DNA of 64,000 nucleotides from Gaiellasilicea sp037721555 (GCA_037721555.1 JBBJOI010000008.1:56761-120760); one strand, 5' to 3'. Counted from the stretch's first letter, positions 51,153-60,475 are shown. Translations and numbers: made by a program. The notes: generated by a model from the sequence alone, not told the origin.

Positions 51153-52648
51153 TAGACGATCTCCACGCGTTTCTCGCCGAGGATTCCCTCCGGCCGGGCG
51201 ATCATCACGGCAACAAGGATGGCGCCGAGGATGACGAAGCGCGTCGGCTCCGGCTTCGTGATCATCACGTTCTCCCACACGAAGGCAGCGAGATAGAGGG
51301 TGGGGACGAGCAGCGCGAGCCTGTACCAGCCGTGGAGCAGTGTCAGCGCCAGGATCAGCACGATCAGGGTGATGTAGGCGACGGGCCCCAGCCAGCCTGC
51401 CAGGTCGGCGGGAACGATCACCCAGTCGGAGGCCCAGCCCGCGACGCGGCCGCCCCCGTTCGGAGCCCCGGCCGTCCACGACGCGTCGATGCTCTCCGCG
51501 ACGGCGTGGGCCACGAAGCCGAGCACAAGCGTCCCACCGACGACGGCGGCCAACCGGCGCGAGATCCGCAACGCGGCGAAGATGGACAGGATCGCCACCG
51601 CGTAGAAGAGGTAGCGCGCATCGCCGGGCTCCCGGAGGACCTCGAGTACGACGCTGATGGCGATGGCGCCGATGACGACCCCCGCCTGGCTCCCGGCGCC
51701 GCCCAGGATCACCATCGTGTAGATGGTGATCAGGAGCGGGAACTCGAACGTCTGCGGGAAGACGCTTGTGTTCAGGCCGGTGACGAGAGCCCCCGTGAGA
51801 CCGGCAACCGCGGCGCCGAACGCGAAGGCCGTCAGCTTCAGCCACTGCACCGGCATCCCCATCAGCTCCGCCGCCAGCGGGTCCTCACGGAGCGACCGCC
51901 ACGCACGGCCCGTTCGGGAGTCGTTCGCGAAGCGCAGCGCCACGTACACGACGATGAAGAGCGCGAGCGCGACGTAGAGATAGGCGACGTTGAAGATGCC
52001 GTCGCGCGAGACGGGCAGCTCGCGGCCGAAGACGTTGAGCGGATCGACGTTGATGATCCCGTTCGGGCCGCCGGTGAGGTCCTTCCCGAAGATGCTCTCG
52101 CCGTTGTTCGTGACCGTCAGGAAGATCTGGAAGAAGAAGAGCGTCACGATCGCGAGGTAGTCGCCGACAAGGCGGCGCGAGGGTAGCCCGACCAGGAGGC
52201 CGACGATCCCGCCGACGACGAGCGCGAGTGGGATCGAGACGAGCGCGGACACGTGGAGGTCGAACTTCTCCGAGCTGACGACGGCATAGGTGTAGGCACC
52301 GACACCGAAGAAGGCGACGTAGCCGAGGTCGAGCAGCCCGCCCCAGCCCACGACAACGTTCAGCCCGAGCGCGAGCAGCATGAAGACGACGGTGTCGAAG
52401 GCGATCCGACGCACATAGCCGCTCTCGAAGCCCACCGGCAGCATGGCCGCCAATGCAACGAAGAGCGTCAGCCACGCCCACCAGGGCACCGCGCGCGCGC
52501 GCTCGTCGACCTTTCCCAGCCAGCCGCCGCGGCCCGTGCGGCGCTCGGAGATGCGCGCGACCCACTCGTCCTTACCGATCTGCGGACCCGCGGTGGTGCC
52601 CGCAGCCGGAACCGACTCCTCGAGGGGATGGTCGGTGCGGTCGTCCAT
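51152..52648 (-). CDS. livM: ABC transporter permease
   Basis: 498 residues, longer than usual LivM (about 330-420). A charged soluble N-terminus of about 50 residues precedes ten or more membrane helices. LALGLNVVVGWGGLLDLGYV and FFGVGAYTYAVVSSEKF match the LivM core, and LGGAGSQAGVVIGAIAISVV is the conserved EAA-like coupling loop. The C-terminal third adds extra helices. It forms the translocation path with LivH. Confidence 0.9.
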   Translation of the reverse strand: MDDRTDHPLEESVPAAGTTAGPQIGKDEWVARISERRTGRGGWLGKVDERARAVPWWAWLTLFVALAAMLPVGFESGYVRRIAFDTVVFMLLALGLNVVVGWGGLLDLGYVAFFGVGAYTYAVVSSEKFDLHVSALVSIPLALVVGGIVGLLVGLPSRRLVGDYLAIVTLFFFQIFLTVTNNGESIFGKDLTGGPNGIINVDPLNVFGRELPVSRDGIFNVAYLYVALALFIVVYVALRFANDSRTGRAWRSLREDPLAAELMGMPVQWLKLTAFAFGAAVAGLTGALVTGLNTSVFPQTFEFPLLITIYTMVILGGAGSQAGVVIGAIAISVVLEVLREPGDARYLFYAVAILSIFAALRISRRLAAVVGGTLVLGFVAHAVAESIDASWTAGAPNGGGRVAGWASDWVIVPADLAGWLGPVAYITLIVLILALTLLHGWYRLALLVPTLYLAAFVWENVMITKPEPTRFVILGAILVAVMIARPEGILGEKRVEIV

Positions 52649-52712
52649 CAGTGCGCCGTTCCGGAAGTCCGTTGCCGCTCTGAGGAGTGGCCAGGTGTGA
52701 TCTGGCGGTGCA

Positions 52713-53654
52713 CTAGACCTTCTTGAGCTCCGGCGAGCCGAAGAGGCCCTGGGGCCGGAAGAGCATGAAGAGGATCAGCAGGGAGAACACGAGCAGGTCG
52801 GACCAGCGGGTCGAGATGTAGCCCTGCGTGTAGGCCTCGGCGAAGCCGAGGATCAGACCGCCGGCCATGGCACCAGGGATCGAGCCGATGCCGCCGATGA
52901 CGGCGGCGGTGAAGCCCTTGAGGCCTGCGATGAAGCCGATCGTCGCCGAGGTGGGTGCGCGCAGCGCGAACATCACTCCAGCCGCGCCTGCGAGCGCCGA
53001 GCCGAGCACGAACGCGAACACGATCACGCGGTCGACATCGATTCCCATCATCGCCGCCGCCTCACGATCGTGCGAGGTGGCCCGCATCGCCTTGCCGATC
53101 CGCGTGCGGGTGACCATCAGCCAGAGCGCGATCATCAGCACGAACGCCGAGACGATGATGATGATCCGCAGGAGCGGGATCCGAACGTTGCCGATGTCGA
53201 AGCCGTTGAAGAAGAGTGCGCCCGCGGAGATCGAGAAGGCGTCGTAGTCGCGCTGCTCCGACCCGAACATCAGCTGCACGGAGTACGCGAGGAAGAACGA
53301 GACGCCGAGGGCGCTGATGAGCGGGGCAATGCGGGGTGCGTTGCGCAGCGGCCGGTAGGCGAAGCGCTCGATCGCTACGCCGAGGAGAGCGCAGCCGACC
53401 ATCGCGGCGAGGACGATTAGCACGAGCAGCAGCCAGACCGGCACCTTCGGCGTGGCCGATCCGCCGAGCGCCTGAAGCGCCCCGAAGCCGATGAACGAGC
53501 CGACCATGAACACGTCACCGTGGGCGAAGTTCAGCAGCTTGAGGATGCCGTAGACCAGCGTGTAGCCGAGCGCGATGAGCGCGTAGACGCTGCCCAGCGT
53601 CAAGCCGTTCAACGTCAGCTGGATGAACGTATCGAGACGCACGCTCCCTAGCAC
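52713..53654 (-). CDS. livH: ABC transporter permease
   Basis: 313 residues from GTG 53654 (GTG 53642 possible). GSVYALIALGYTLVYGILKL, LNFAHGDVFMVGSFIGFGAL and GGIGSIPGAMAGGLILGFAE are LivH hallmarks. About eight membrane helices. It is separated from the upstream binding-protein gene by an 86-bp gap containing a 34-bp palindrome, so its expression may be lower. Confidence 0.92.
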   Translation of the reverse strand: MLGSVRLDTFIQLTLNGLTLGSVYALIALGYTLVYGILKLLNFAHGDVFMVGSFIGFGALQALGGSATPKVPVWLLLVLIVLAAMVGCALLGVAIERFAYRPLRNAPRIAPLISALGVSFFLAYSVQLMFGSEQRDYDAFSISAGALFFNGFDIGNVRIPLLRIIIIVSAFVLMIALWLMVTRTRIGKAMRATSHDREAAAMMGIDVDRVIVFAFVLGSALAGAAGVMFALRAPTSATIGFIAGLKGFTAAVIGGIGSIPGAMAGGLILGFAEAYTQGYISTRWSDLLVFSLLILFMLFRPQGLFGSPELKKV

Positions 53655-53690
53655 TCGCTGAGCCTAACGCGAAAGACGGGGCTGCCCGAC

Positions 53691-53724
53691 CCGAGCGGCC
53701 CGGCACCGGTGCCGGGCCGCTCGG
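53691..53724. terminator. 34-bp perfect palindrome between livK and livH
   Basis: Fully self-complementary, starting CCGAGCGGCCCGGCACC. It is 17 bp past the livK stop on the minus strand and 37 bp before livH. Likely an intercistronic hairpin that stabilises livK mRNA or terminates part of transcription. Confidence 0.65.
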
Positions 53725-53740
53725 TCGTGCCGATCCTTCG

Positions 53741-54934
53741 TCAGCCGACGAGCTTGTACGCGCCGTTCGACTGGATCTGGAAGATGTAGAACCGTGCGTT
53801 CAGCGGGTCGTTCGTCCGCGTCGAGAAACGGAAATCGCCGCCGAGGATCCAGTTCTTGACCCGGATCCGCTTCACGTTCCGCACCACGTCACGCCGATCC
53901 TTGACCCGGCCATTGCCCGCCTTGCAGGCCCGCTGGATCGCGTTCATCGCAACCTGGACTGCACCGTAGGTGGGAGGTCCGAACGATTCGAGGCTCGCCC
54001 GCGGGTTATCCCGCTTCCAGCCGGCGATCAGCGCCTTGTTGTACGCGAAGCTGCTGATGTCGGGAGCGAAGTTCGAGACGTACGAACCCGCCAGCTTGAA
54101 CTTGTCGGGAGAGTTCGCACCGTCGCCGCCGAACACCTTCGCCCGCTTGCCCTGCTCGAGCAGCTGCTGGGCGAACGTCTGTGCGTCCTCCGGCTGCTGG
54201 GTCGGGAAGAAGACGATGTTGGCGTCAGCCGGGACACGCGTCACGAGCGAGGAGTAGTCGGTCGTCCGCACCGAGGTGGACTCCCGCTGGACGGTCACGT
54301 TCTTCGACCGCAGGAAAGCCTGGGCCGCATCGGCGAGGCCGACGGAGTACGGCTCCTGGAAGTCGATGATCACGACCTTGGTCACCTTCAGCTTCTCGAC
54401 CATGAACCTCGCGTCGTGTGGGCCCTGGATGTAGTCGCCGCCGACGACGCGGAAGAACGCCGGCGTCGCCTCCTTCGCGGCACCCTGGGTGAGAGAGGTG
54501 CGGGTGGCCGAAGGCGAGATGTGTGCGAGGCCGGCCTGGAAGTAGGCCCGGCTGGTCGCCGCGACCGCACCCGATGTGGCCGGTCCGATCACCGCAACGA
54601 CGCTGCGGTCTGCGACGTACTTCTGTGCCAGCGCCTGCGCGGGGGCCGGGCCCTGCTCAACGGGCGTGTCGCCCGTGATCAGGCGAACCTTGAGGCCGTA
54701 GTTCTTCTGCAGCGTCTTCACCGCGTACTTCGCCCAGCTCAGCTGCGCGTTGCCGAGGAAGCCGGCACCGCCGGTGAGCGGCGTCACAAGCGCGATCTTC
54801 AGCGTCGAGTTACAGCTCACTCCCTGCTGCTCGGCAGCGTCGGTACGCGTGAGCTCGGCCGGCTGCGCGACGGCTGTGGCCGCGAGCACGGCGGCAGCGC
54901 CCGTCATGAGCGCCGCACTGATCACCCTCTTCAT
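53741..54934 (-). CDS. livK: Branched-chain amino acid type substrate-binding protein
   Basis: 397 residues. Signal peptide (ALMTGAAAVLAATAVA). The Venus-flytrap fold of the LivK/AmiC type is seen in LKIALVTPLTGGAGFLGNAQ, YVADRSVVAVIGPATSGAVA and FFRVVGGDYIQGPHDARFMV. It captures substrate outside and hands it to LivHM. A good AAAGGAGGA lies 8 bp before ATG 54934. The adjacent gene 55013-56182 is a paralogue. Confidence 0.9.
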   Translation of the reverse strand: MKRVISAALMTGAAAVLAATAVAQPAELTRTDAAEQQGVSCNSTLKIALVTPLTGGAGFLGNAQLSWAKYAVKTLQKNYGLKVRLITGDTPVEQGPAPAQALAQKYVADRSVVAVIGPATSGAVAATSRAYFQAGLAHISPSATRTSLTQGAAKEATPAFFRVVGGDYIQGPHDARFMVEKLKVTKVVIIDFQEPYSVGLADAAQAFLRSKNVTVQRESTSVRTTDYSSLVTRVPADANIVFFPTQQPEDAQTFAQQLLEQGKRAKVFGGDGANSPDKFKLAGSYVSNFAPDISSFAYNKALIAGWKRDNPRASLESFGPPTYGAVQVAMNAIQRACKAGNGRVKDRRDVVRNVKRIRVKNWILGGDFRFSTRTNDPLNARFYIFQIQSNGAYKLVG

Positions 54935-55012
54935 TCCGATGTTCCTCCTTTGGGGATTGCGTGAGTATGTGACGTAGATCCGGTCGACTTGTTGTGCCTG
55001 AGCGAATCTGGG

Positions 55013-56182
55013 TCATCGGCTCCAGGCGACGAGCGTCTTCTTGCCGCCGGTTCCCAGCTTGAAGATCGAGAAGGTCGAGCCCCTGGCGTCGCCCCTCGCG
55101 GTGAACCGGAGCTCCCGGCCGAGTACGGTCTTCCGGAGCAGCGTCTGCTTCAGCGATCGCTGCACCTCGGCGCGCGTCGCGTTCCCGTCGGCGCAAGCCC
55201 GGCGGATCGCGAGCAGTGCGGCCTGCACCGCAACGTAGACCGGAGGCCCGAAGTTCGAGACAAAACGCCCCCGGTAGCCGCGGATGAACTCCGCGTTCGA
55301 CTCGATCCCGCGGATGTCGGGCGCGAAGGAGGAGACGTACGCGCCGGCGCTCGTGAAGTCCTCCGAGTCGAGGCTGTCCGAGCCAAAGATGATCGCTCGG
55401 TTGCCCCGTGCCTGCAGCTGAGCCGCGAAGATCTGCGCCCTCGCGGCCGCCCTCCACGGCAGGAAGACCACGTCGGTGCTGGCCGGGACGCTCGAGCTGG
55501 TCGCGGAGAAGTCGGTAGCGCTCTCCTCGATGGCCGCCCGTCTCACCTTGACCCCTCCAGCTCGGAGCCTTGCCCCGACGCCGTCGGCCAGCCGAGTCGA
55601 GTAGGCAGTCCCGTCGTCGACGAGGACGACCAGCTTCGCCTTCAGAACCGTGCGGACGTACCTCGCCACCGTCGGCGACTGGACGCTCTCGTTCGGCACG
55701 ACCCGGAAGAAGTTCGGGATCGAGCCGTTCGTCAGGCGCACGCTGAGCGCGGAACCCGAGATGAACGCAAGGCGGTTGCCGCGCTTGAAGATCGGGGCGA
55801 CGGCCAGGACCTCGCGGCTCGCCGCCGGGCCGACAACAGCGAGGATCTTCCGGTCTGCGTGCAGTCGCGAGGCGACCCGCGCCGCCTGCCGTGGATCGAG
55901 CTGCGTGTCAGCCTCGAAGAGACGCACCTGTCCACCGCCGAGTCTGCGGATCGCGTACCTCGCGAACCCGAGCTGCTCCTTACCGATGAACGCCGCCGAA
56001 CCCGTGAGCGGCCCCATGAAGCCGATCGAGGGACTCTCGCAAGCCGCCTCCGCGATCGTGGCCGCAGCCGGGCCGCGCGCCTCGGCGAGCGTTGCGGACG
56101 CGCACACGAGCGCGACTACGAGAGCTGCAGCGACCGCTGGTCGCAGGTTCCGGATGTGCTCACGCATGACCTCGTTCCCCAT
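55013..56182 (-). CDS. Second substrate-binding protein, paralogue of livK
   Basis: 389 residues. Same type I fold (IGFMGPLTGSAAFIGKEQLG, ILAVVGPAASREVLAVAPIF, FFRVVPNESVQSPTVARYVR). Signal peptide LRPAVAAALVVALVCASATL. Roughly the same layout as the livK next door but clearly diverged, so it may carry a different ligand into the same permease. It precedes livK on the minus strand by 78 bp. The start may be ATG 56182 or ATG 56167. Confidence 0.88.
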   Translation of the reverse strand: MGNEVMREHIRNLRPAVAAALVVALVCASATLAEARGPAAATIAEAACESPSIGFMGPLTGSAAFIGKEQLGFARYAIRRLGGGQVRLFEADTQLDPRQAARVASRLHADRKILAVVGPAASREVLAVAPIFKRGNRLAFISGSALSVRLTNGSIPNFFRVVPNESVQSPTVARYVRTVLKAKLVVLVDDGTAYSTRLADGVGARLRAGGVKVRRAAIEESATDFSATSSSVPASTDVVFLPWRAAARAQIFAAQLQARGNRAIIFGSDSLDSEDFTSAGAYVSSFAPDIRGIESNAEFIRGYRGRFVSNFGPPVYVAVQAALLAIRRACADGNATRAEVQRSLKQTLLRKTVLGRELRFTARGDARGSTFSIFKLGTGGKKTLVAWSR

Positions 56183-56194
56183 CTGACGACACGG

Positions 56195-56926
56195 TCACGA
56201 GTTGTCCTCGTACGCACGCGACGCAGGATCCCCCGAGGGGTGAAAGACGCCGAGGATGCGCATTACTCCTGGACCCGTGTTCTCGATGCAGTGGATCGTC
56301 TCGGGCGGCAGGTGGAAGCACGAGCCGGCCACGAGCGGCACCGAGCGGCCGTCCGCGTGCGCCAGTCCCTGCCCTTCCACGATGTAGCCGACCTCGTCGT
56401 AGGTGTGGCTGTGGTCGGGTGCGCGGCACGGTTGCACGATGCCGAGGAACTGCGTCGCCTCGAGACAGCCGGCCTCCTGGTTGACGAGGTAGCGGAACGT
56501 CCGCTTGTCGTCGGCACGGAGCTCGGGCCGGTCTTCGAAGCGAACCGTCACCCGCCGCTCCGGCCGTCCTCCATCTTTTCCGGGCGTGGCGACGGAGACC
56601 ACATGCAGCTCGTCGGGACCGGGGTTCTCGACCGTGTACCGCTCACCGGCCCGCAGGTACACGCCCGTGTCGGGGACGAGCTCGTGTCGCGTGCAGTCGA
56701 GCTCGAGCGTCCCCGAGCCGGAGGCCACGTAGAGCAGCTCGTCACGCTCGGCGTCGCCGCGTTCCAGCGACCGGCCCGGCGCGAAGCGGATGAGGCGCTG
56801 CTCGAGCCGGTCGCACCCCTGTGCGGTGCCGATCGTCGTCCGCTCCAGGGCCGTGTCACCCACGACTCGGCGACCCGGAACCTCCTGCTCGTCGACGACA
56901 AAGGCGTGCGGCATGAGGAGCATCAC
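56195..56926 (-). CDS. Bicupin protein
   Basis: 243 residues, two cupin barrels. The first is ELLYVASGSGTLELDCTRHE, YLRAGERYTVENPGPDEL; the second is HSHTYDEVGYIVEGQGLAHA (HxH and Glu ligands) and HLPPETIHCIENTGPGVMRI (final His). The second barrel keeps a complete metal site; the first lacks the HxH pair. It resembles bicupins of the quercetinase/mannose-6-phosphate isomerase-like superfamily. ATG 56926 or 56914 may be the start. It is the first gene of the run leading to the transporter. Confidence 0.85.
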   Translation of the reverse strand: MMLLMPHAFVVDEQEVPGRRVVGDTALERTTIGTAQGCDRLEQRLIRFAPGRSLERGDAERDELLYVASGSGTLELDCTRHELVPDTGVYLRAGERYTVENPGPDELHVVSVATPGKDGGRPERRVTVRFEDRPELRADDKRTFRYLVNQEAGCLEATQFLGIVQPCRAPDHSHTYDEVGYIVEGQGLAHADGRSVPLVAGSCFHLPPETIHCIENTGPGVMRILGVFHPSGDPASRAYEDNS

Positions 56927-56958
56927 ACCGCCTCACCTCTGTCATGTCAATGGCTTTC

Positions 56959-57330
56959 CTAGAGCTCGAAGTCCTTCCCGTCACGGTCCGTCACGGCCCC
57001 CGTCACGTTGCGAACCCGGACGGGGCCGAGCTGGCCGGCGAAGGAGCCGCGGTGGGCGTGACCGTGCAGGACGAGATCGGGCCGGTGCGCCCCGATCGGC
57101 GTCGCGAGGCGCGGCGAGCCGGGGAAGGCCCAGATCGTCTCCGGCTCCCCGACGAGGGTGTCGGTGATCGGCGCATAGTGGAGGAGCACGATGCGGCAAT
57201 GGCACCCGGCGACCGCCTCGATGGCGTCCGCCTCGCGGGTCGTCTCACCGGTACACCTCACGCAGGAGCGGCTCGCCGAAATCGGCCAGCTCCGCTCCCA
57301 GGAAGCCGCTCGCCGGCTGGGCACGTGGTG
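56959..57330 (-). pseudogene. Metallophosphoesterase, C-terminal half, frameshifted
   Basis: RIVLLHYAPITDTLVGEPET, LVLHGHAHRGSFAGQLGPVR and terminal VRNVTGAVTDRDGKDFEL are the metal-binding end of a calcineurin-like phosphoesterase (LLHYAP, GHAH). Further upstream the homology continues one frame off, as GFLGAELADFGEPLLREVYR, with the switch near 57248. The first metal motif half is missing: sequence similarity stops at about 57330, where the converse fragment on the plus strand begins. Confidence 0.65.
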
Positions 57331-57786
57331 GGCCGCCGACCGAGCACGATGTCGACCTCTTCGTGCGGGTGAGCGACGTGCCGCGCGCGCTCGACTCGCT
57401 CGTCGCCGCAGGGATGCGGGCGGAGGGTCCCCCGGAGGGTTGGCTGATCAAGGCCTGGCACGGCGAGACGCTCGTCGACCTGATCTTCCATCCGTCCGGC
57501 GGCCCAATCGACGACGGCCACTTCGAGCGCGCGAGCGAGTTGGACGTGATCGCCCAGCCGATGCTCGTCGCCTCGCTCGGCGACGTGATCACGACGAAGC
57601 TGCTCTCGCTCACCGAGCAGGAGTCCGACTTCTCGAGCGTGCTCGAGTTCGCCCGCTCGTTGCGGGAGCATCGACTGGGAATTCGTCCGCGCGCGCAGCA
57701 CGTCGGCGCCGTTCGCGCGCGCGTTCTTCACCCTGATCGAGGAGCTCGGGATCATCGAGCCCGCTCAGCCGCGCCGCCCCACGTAA
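57312..57786 (+). pseudogene. Nucleotidyltransferase-like protein, 5'-truncated and frameshifted
   Basis: The frame opens as GWARGGPPTEHDVDLFVR and VSDVPRALDSLVAAGMRAEG, the domain order of the small nucleotidyltransferase family (Asp-x-Asp metal pair in HDVDLF). It goes on to SLREH, then a shift at about 57668 lets homology continue IDWEFVRARSTSAPFARAFF and LIEELGIIEPAQPRRPT with TAA at 57784-57786. The conserved start before the Asp pair is missing. Without correction the open frame runs to 57848 in nonsense. Confidence 0.6.
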
Positions 57787-57844
57787 GCATCCGGCCGGCG
57801 GGAGCCGCCCCGGCGGGGAGCCGGACGTTAGAAGTAGTTGGACG

Positions 57845-58654
57845 TTAGAAGTAGAAGGTCTTCCAGGCGTCCCACCAGGTGTCGGCGGTGACGGAGATCG
57901 TGCGGTCGTCGACACGCTCGACACCGGGCCTGAAGCGCAGCTTGTCCACGGCGAGCGTGTGCTTGAACTCGACTGTGATCTCGCACGGGTTGCCGAGGTG
58001 CCAGGGAGGAACGGCCGTCAGATCCGAGAGGGCGCGCTTCGCCCCCGCCTCGATCAGCTCGCGGGCGCGGACGGGTGGGATCTGCCGCGCCGAGGTGGCG
58101 CCGAGGCCACGTTTGACGGCGACCGTCGTCAACCCCTCACCGAGGAGGCTGCGACCCTCGTCGCAGGCGGCGTCGTCTCCGGTCACGAGCAGGACGGGGC
58201 AGTCCCAGGTACCGCAGAGCGCCGCGTGGATCCCGGTCTCGCCGACAGGCGTCCCGTTGAAGCGCAGGTTGAAGTAGTCGGCGCCCGAGACGGTGTGGTT
58301 CATGACGCCCGCACGGGTGCCCGCCATCGCGTGCATGCCGACGAGGAGAGCCGCGTCGCAGCCCTCCTCGAGGAACCCGGTGTACTCGGTCCAGTCCTCC
58401 TGGACGACGAACTCGCAGTCCGGATGGAGCAGGTCCGGCACGAGCGAGTTGAACGACCACTCCTTGCCGGCTCCGTGACAGTCCATGACGACGATCTCCG
58501 TCGCACCCGCGGCCTTCGCGCCACGCACGGCCGCGTTGATCTCCTCGGTATAGAGCCTGCGGGCCTCGTCGTACATCGGCGCGCCGCCGCTCGTCTGCGG
58601 GCCTTTGACGATGCCGGAGACGCCCTCGAGGTCGCTGATGACGTGGACGCGCAC
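57845..58654 (-). CDS. M55 D-aminopeptidase (DppA-like)
   Basis: 269 residues from GTG 58654; the frame upstream is a shadow of the LysE gene. RVHVISDLEGVSGIV (metal Asp-x-Glu at about 8-10), EIVVMDCHGAG (His), VGMHAMAGT (His) and NHTVSGADYFNLRFNG are the DppA signatures for a dinuclear zinc site. It hydrolyses N-terminal D-amino acids from peptides, usually D-Ala. Linked to the neighbouring peptide/amino acid transport genes by location only. Confidence 0.88.
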   Translation of the reverse strand: MRVHVISDLEGVSGIVKGPQTSGGAPMYDEARRLYTEEINAAVRGAKAAGATEIVVMDCHGAGKEWSFNSLVPDLLHPDCEFVVQEDWTEYTGFLEEGCDAALLVGMHAMAGTRAGVMNHTVSGADYFNLRFNGTPVGETGIHAALCGTWDCPVLLVTGDDAACDEGRSLLGEGLTTVAVKRGLGATSARQIPPVRARELIEAGAKRALSDLTAVPPWHLGNPCEITVEFKHTLAVDKLRFRPGVERVDDRTISVTADTWWDAWKTFYF

Positions 58655-58664
58655 GCGCGGAAGA

Positions 58665-59279
58665 CTAATCGTGCGCAGCAGCAAGTTGGAGTCCGAGCAC
58701 GACCAGAACGATGCCGGTGACAGCATTGAGCGTGCGGCGGACCCGCTCGCGGTGGAGGAGCTGCCGGGCCTGCTCAACGGCCACGCTGTACGCGGCCAGC
58801 CAGCAGAACGTAAGCAGCGAAAAGAGGAGGCCGAGGCCCAGAAGCGTGGCGAACGCGTCACCGAACTGCGGCAAGAGGCTGGTGAAGAAGACGGCCATCT
58901 TCGGGTTCGCCAGGTTGCTGATGAGGCCCTGCCGCAGCCCAGTCCGAGGCGTCTGCTGCGAAGACCGGAGCATGCAGGCCGCATCCCGCCCGCGGTGAGC
59001 GAACGCTCCGCGCAGAGCTTGAAGGCCGAGAAGAACGAGGTATGCCGCACCAACGAGCCTGAGCGCCGCGAAGGCAGGCTGTGACGCACTGAAGAGCGCG
59101 ACGACCCCGATGCTCGCCGCCACGGTCCACAGCGCTTGCCCGGCGGCGACGCCTGCGGCCGTCGCGACACCGCTCGCCCGGCCGCCCGTGAGCGCGTTCC
59201 GGATCGTGAGCGCCGTGTCCTGGCCGGGTGTGCAGATGACGACGGCAGCGACTCCCAGGAACGCCGCGAGCTCGGTCAC
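58665..59279 (-). CDS. LysE/RhtB family amino acid exporter
   Basis: 204 residues with six predicted membrane helices. The family start AAVVICTPGQDTALTIRNAL, GGRASGVATAAGVAAGQALW and LISNLANPKMAVFFTSLLPQ (NPK motif) are diagnostic. Exports amino acids or derivatives. Starts 11 bp upstream of the DppA start on the minus strand, so the two form a unit. Confidence 0.9.
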   Translation of the reverse strand: MTELAAFLGVAAVVICTPGQDTALTIRNALTGGRASGVATAAGVAAGQALWTVAASIGVVALFSASQPAFAALRLVGAAYLVLLGLQALRGAFAHRGRDAACMLRSSQQTPRTGLRQGLISNLANPKMAVFFTSLLPQFGDAFATLLGLGLLFSLLTFCWLAAYSVAVEQARQLLHRERVRRTLNAVTGIVLVVLGLQLAAAHD

Positions 59280-59494
59280 GTCGCGGAGGATACGTCCGGC
59301 GGCCGCCTGTGGAGCAATCGTTGCCAGGCTCGTAACAGGCGTCTGACCCTCGCCGGCTGCGGAAGCGCTTGGACAAGCAGCTCCTGCAACTCAACCGGGT
59401 CTGACCCCGGCTCGTCGCGCGCACGACGAGCCGGCAGCTCCGAGCGTCGCGAGCACCGCAAGCTTGGCCAAGCCGCGGGGCATACGCTTGCGAC

Positions 59495-60271
59495 GTGGAG
59501 ACGGGGCTGAACGGACAGGGCATCCTTGTAACGGGAGCGTCCGGCGGGATCGGCGCCGCGTGCGCGCGGGCGTTCGCGGCCGAAGGTGCCCGCGTCGCAG
59601 TCCACTATCACCGCGGGGAGGAACGGGCGCGCGAGGTGGCCGCAGAGATCGGCGGAGCGCCCGTCGTCAGGGGCGACTTGACCGATGAGCTCGAGGTTCA
59701 GAGGCTCTTCGAGGAGACGCGCTCCGCCCTCGGCCGCATCGACGTCTGCGCCGCCGTCGCCGGGGTCTGGCCCTCGGAGGATGAGCCGGTCTGGGAGCTC
59801 GCGCTCGAGCGCTGGGAGCGAACGCTGCGCCAGAACCTCACCTGCGCGTTTCTGACGGCGCGAGGCTTCCTTCGCGAGTTGGAGCGCACCGGTCACGGGT
59901 CGCTCGTCCTCGTCGGCTCGACCGCCGGCCTCGTCGGCGAAGCTGGCCACGCCGATTACGCCGCGGCCAAGTCCGCGGTGACCGGTGGGCTGCTGCTGAG
60001 CTTGAAGAACGAGATCGTTCGGATCGCGCCGCGCGGCCGGGTGAACGCCGTGGCGCCGGGGTGGACGGAGACGCCGATGACGCGCGGGCACGTCGACCCA
60101 GAACGCGTGCGGAGAATCTCGAGGACGATGGCGCTCCGGAAGGTTGCCCGCCCGGAGGACGTCGCCCGCCAGGTCGTCGTCCTCGCCTCCGACGAGCTCT
60201 CCGGACACGTCACCGGCCAGGTCGTGACGGTCGCGGGCGGGATGGAAGGCCGCGTCGTCCACGACGACTAG
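59495..60271 (+). CDS. Short-chain dehydrogenase/reductase
   Basis: 258 residues from GTG 59495. NAD(P)-binding TGASGGIG (13-20), catalytic SLVLVGSTAGLVG (Ser) and YAAAKSAV (Tyr-x-x-x-Lys), structural VNAVAPGWTETPM. Close to FabG-type 3-oxoacyl reductases, but the substrate cannot be assigned. A GC hairpin stands upstream at 59409-59432. Confidence 0.9.
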   Translation: METGLNGQGILVTGASGGIGAACARAFAAEGARVAVHYHRGEERAREVAAEIGGAPVVRGDLTDELEVQRLFEETRSALGRIDVCAAVAGVWPSEDEPVWELALERWERTLRQNLTCAFLTARGFLRELERTGHGSLVLVGSTAGLVGEAGHADYAAAKSAVTGGLLLSLKNEIVRIAPRGRVNAVAPGWTETPMTRGHVDPERVRRISRTMALRKVARPEDVARQVVVLASDELSGHVTGQVVTVAGGMEGRVVHDD

Positions 60272-60352
60272 TGCCCCTTCGTCGGCGAGCCGCGAACGCT
60301 CGGGTGAAACCGACTCCTGGAAGGCGGGCCGGCCTTTCAAGCATCTTTACGC

Positions 60353-60381
60353 GATCGGGATCCGCCCCGCGGATCCCGATC
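60353..60381. repeat. Palindromic repeat, copy 1
   Basis: 12-bp perfect stem GATCGGGATCCG / CGGATCCCGATC with a 5-nt loop, followed by TTGCGCA. Copy 2 lies 240 bp on (60594-60624) with the same flanks (GCGATC ... GATCTTGCGCA). Confidence 0.6.
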
Positions 60382-60431
60382 TTGCGCAATGGAGCGGGCT
60401 CGCCGCTCCACACTCACCTCGTCGCAGGATG

Positions 60432-60475
60432 ATTGCCGTCAGTCCCCGACAGGGAGCTCTCCCACAATCGGCAAT
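60432..60475 (+). ncRNA. Hairpin with inner palindrome, possible structured RNA
   Basis: Outer stem ATTGCCG / CGGCAAT (60432-60438 with 60469-60475) encloses a 12-bp self-complementary GGGAGCTCTCCC (60452-60463). No family is recognised. It lies between the two copies of the palindromic repeat. Confidence 0.3.
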
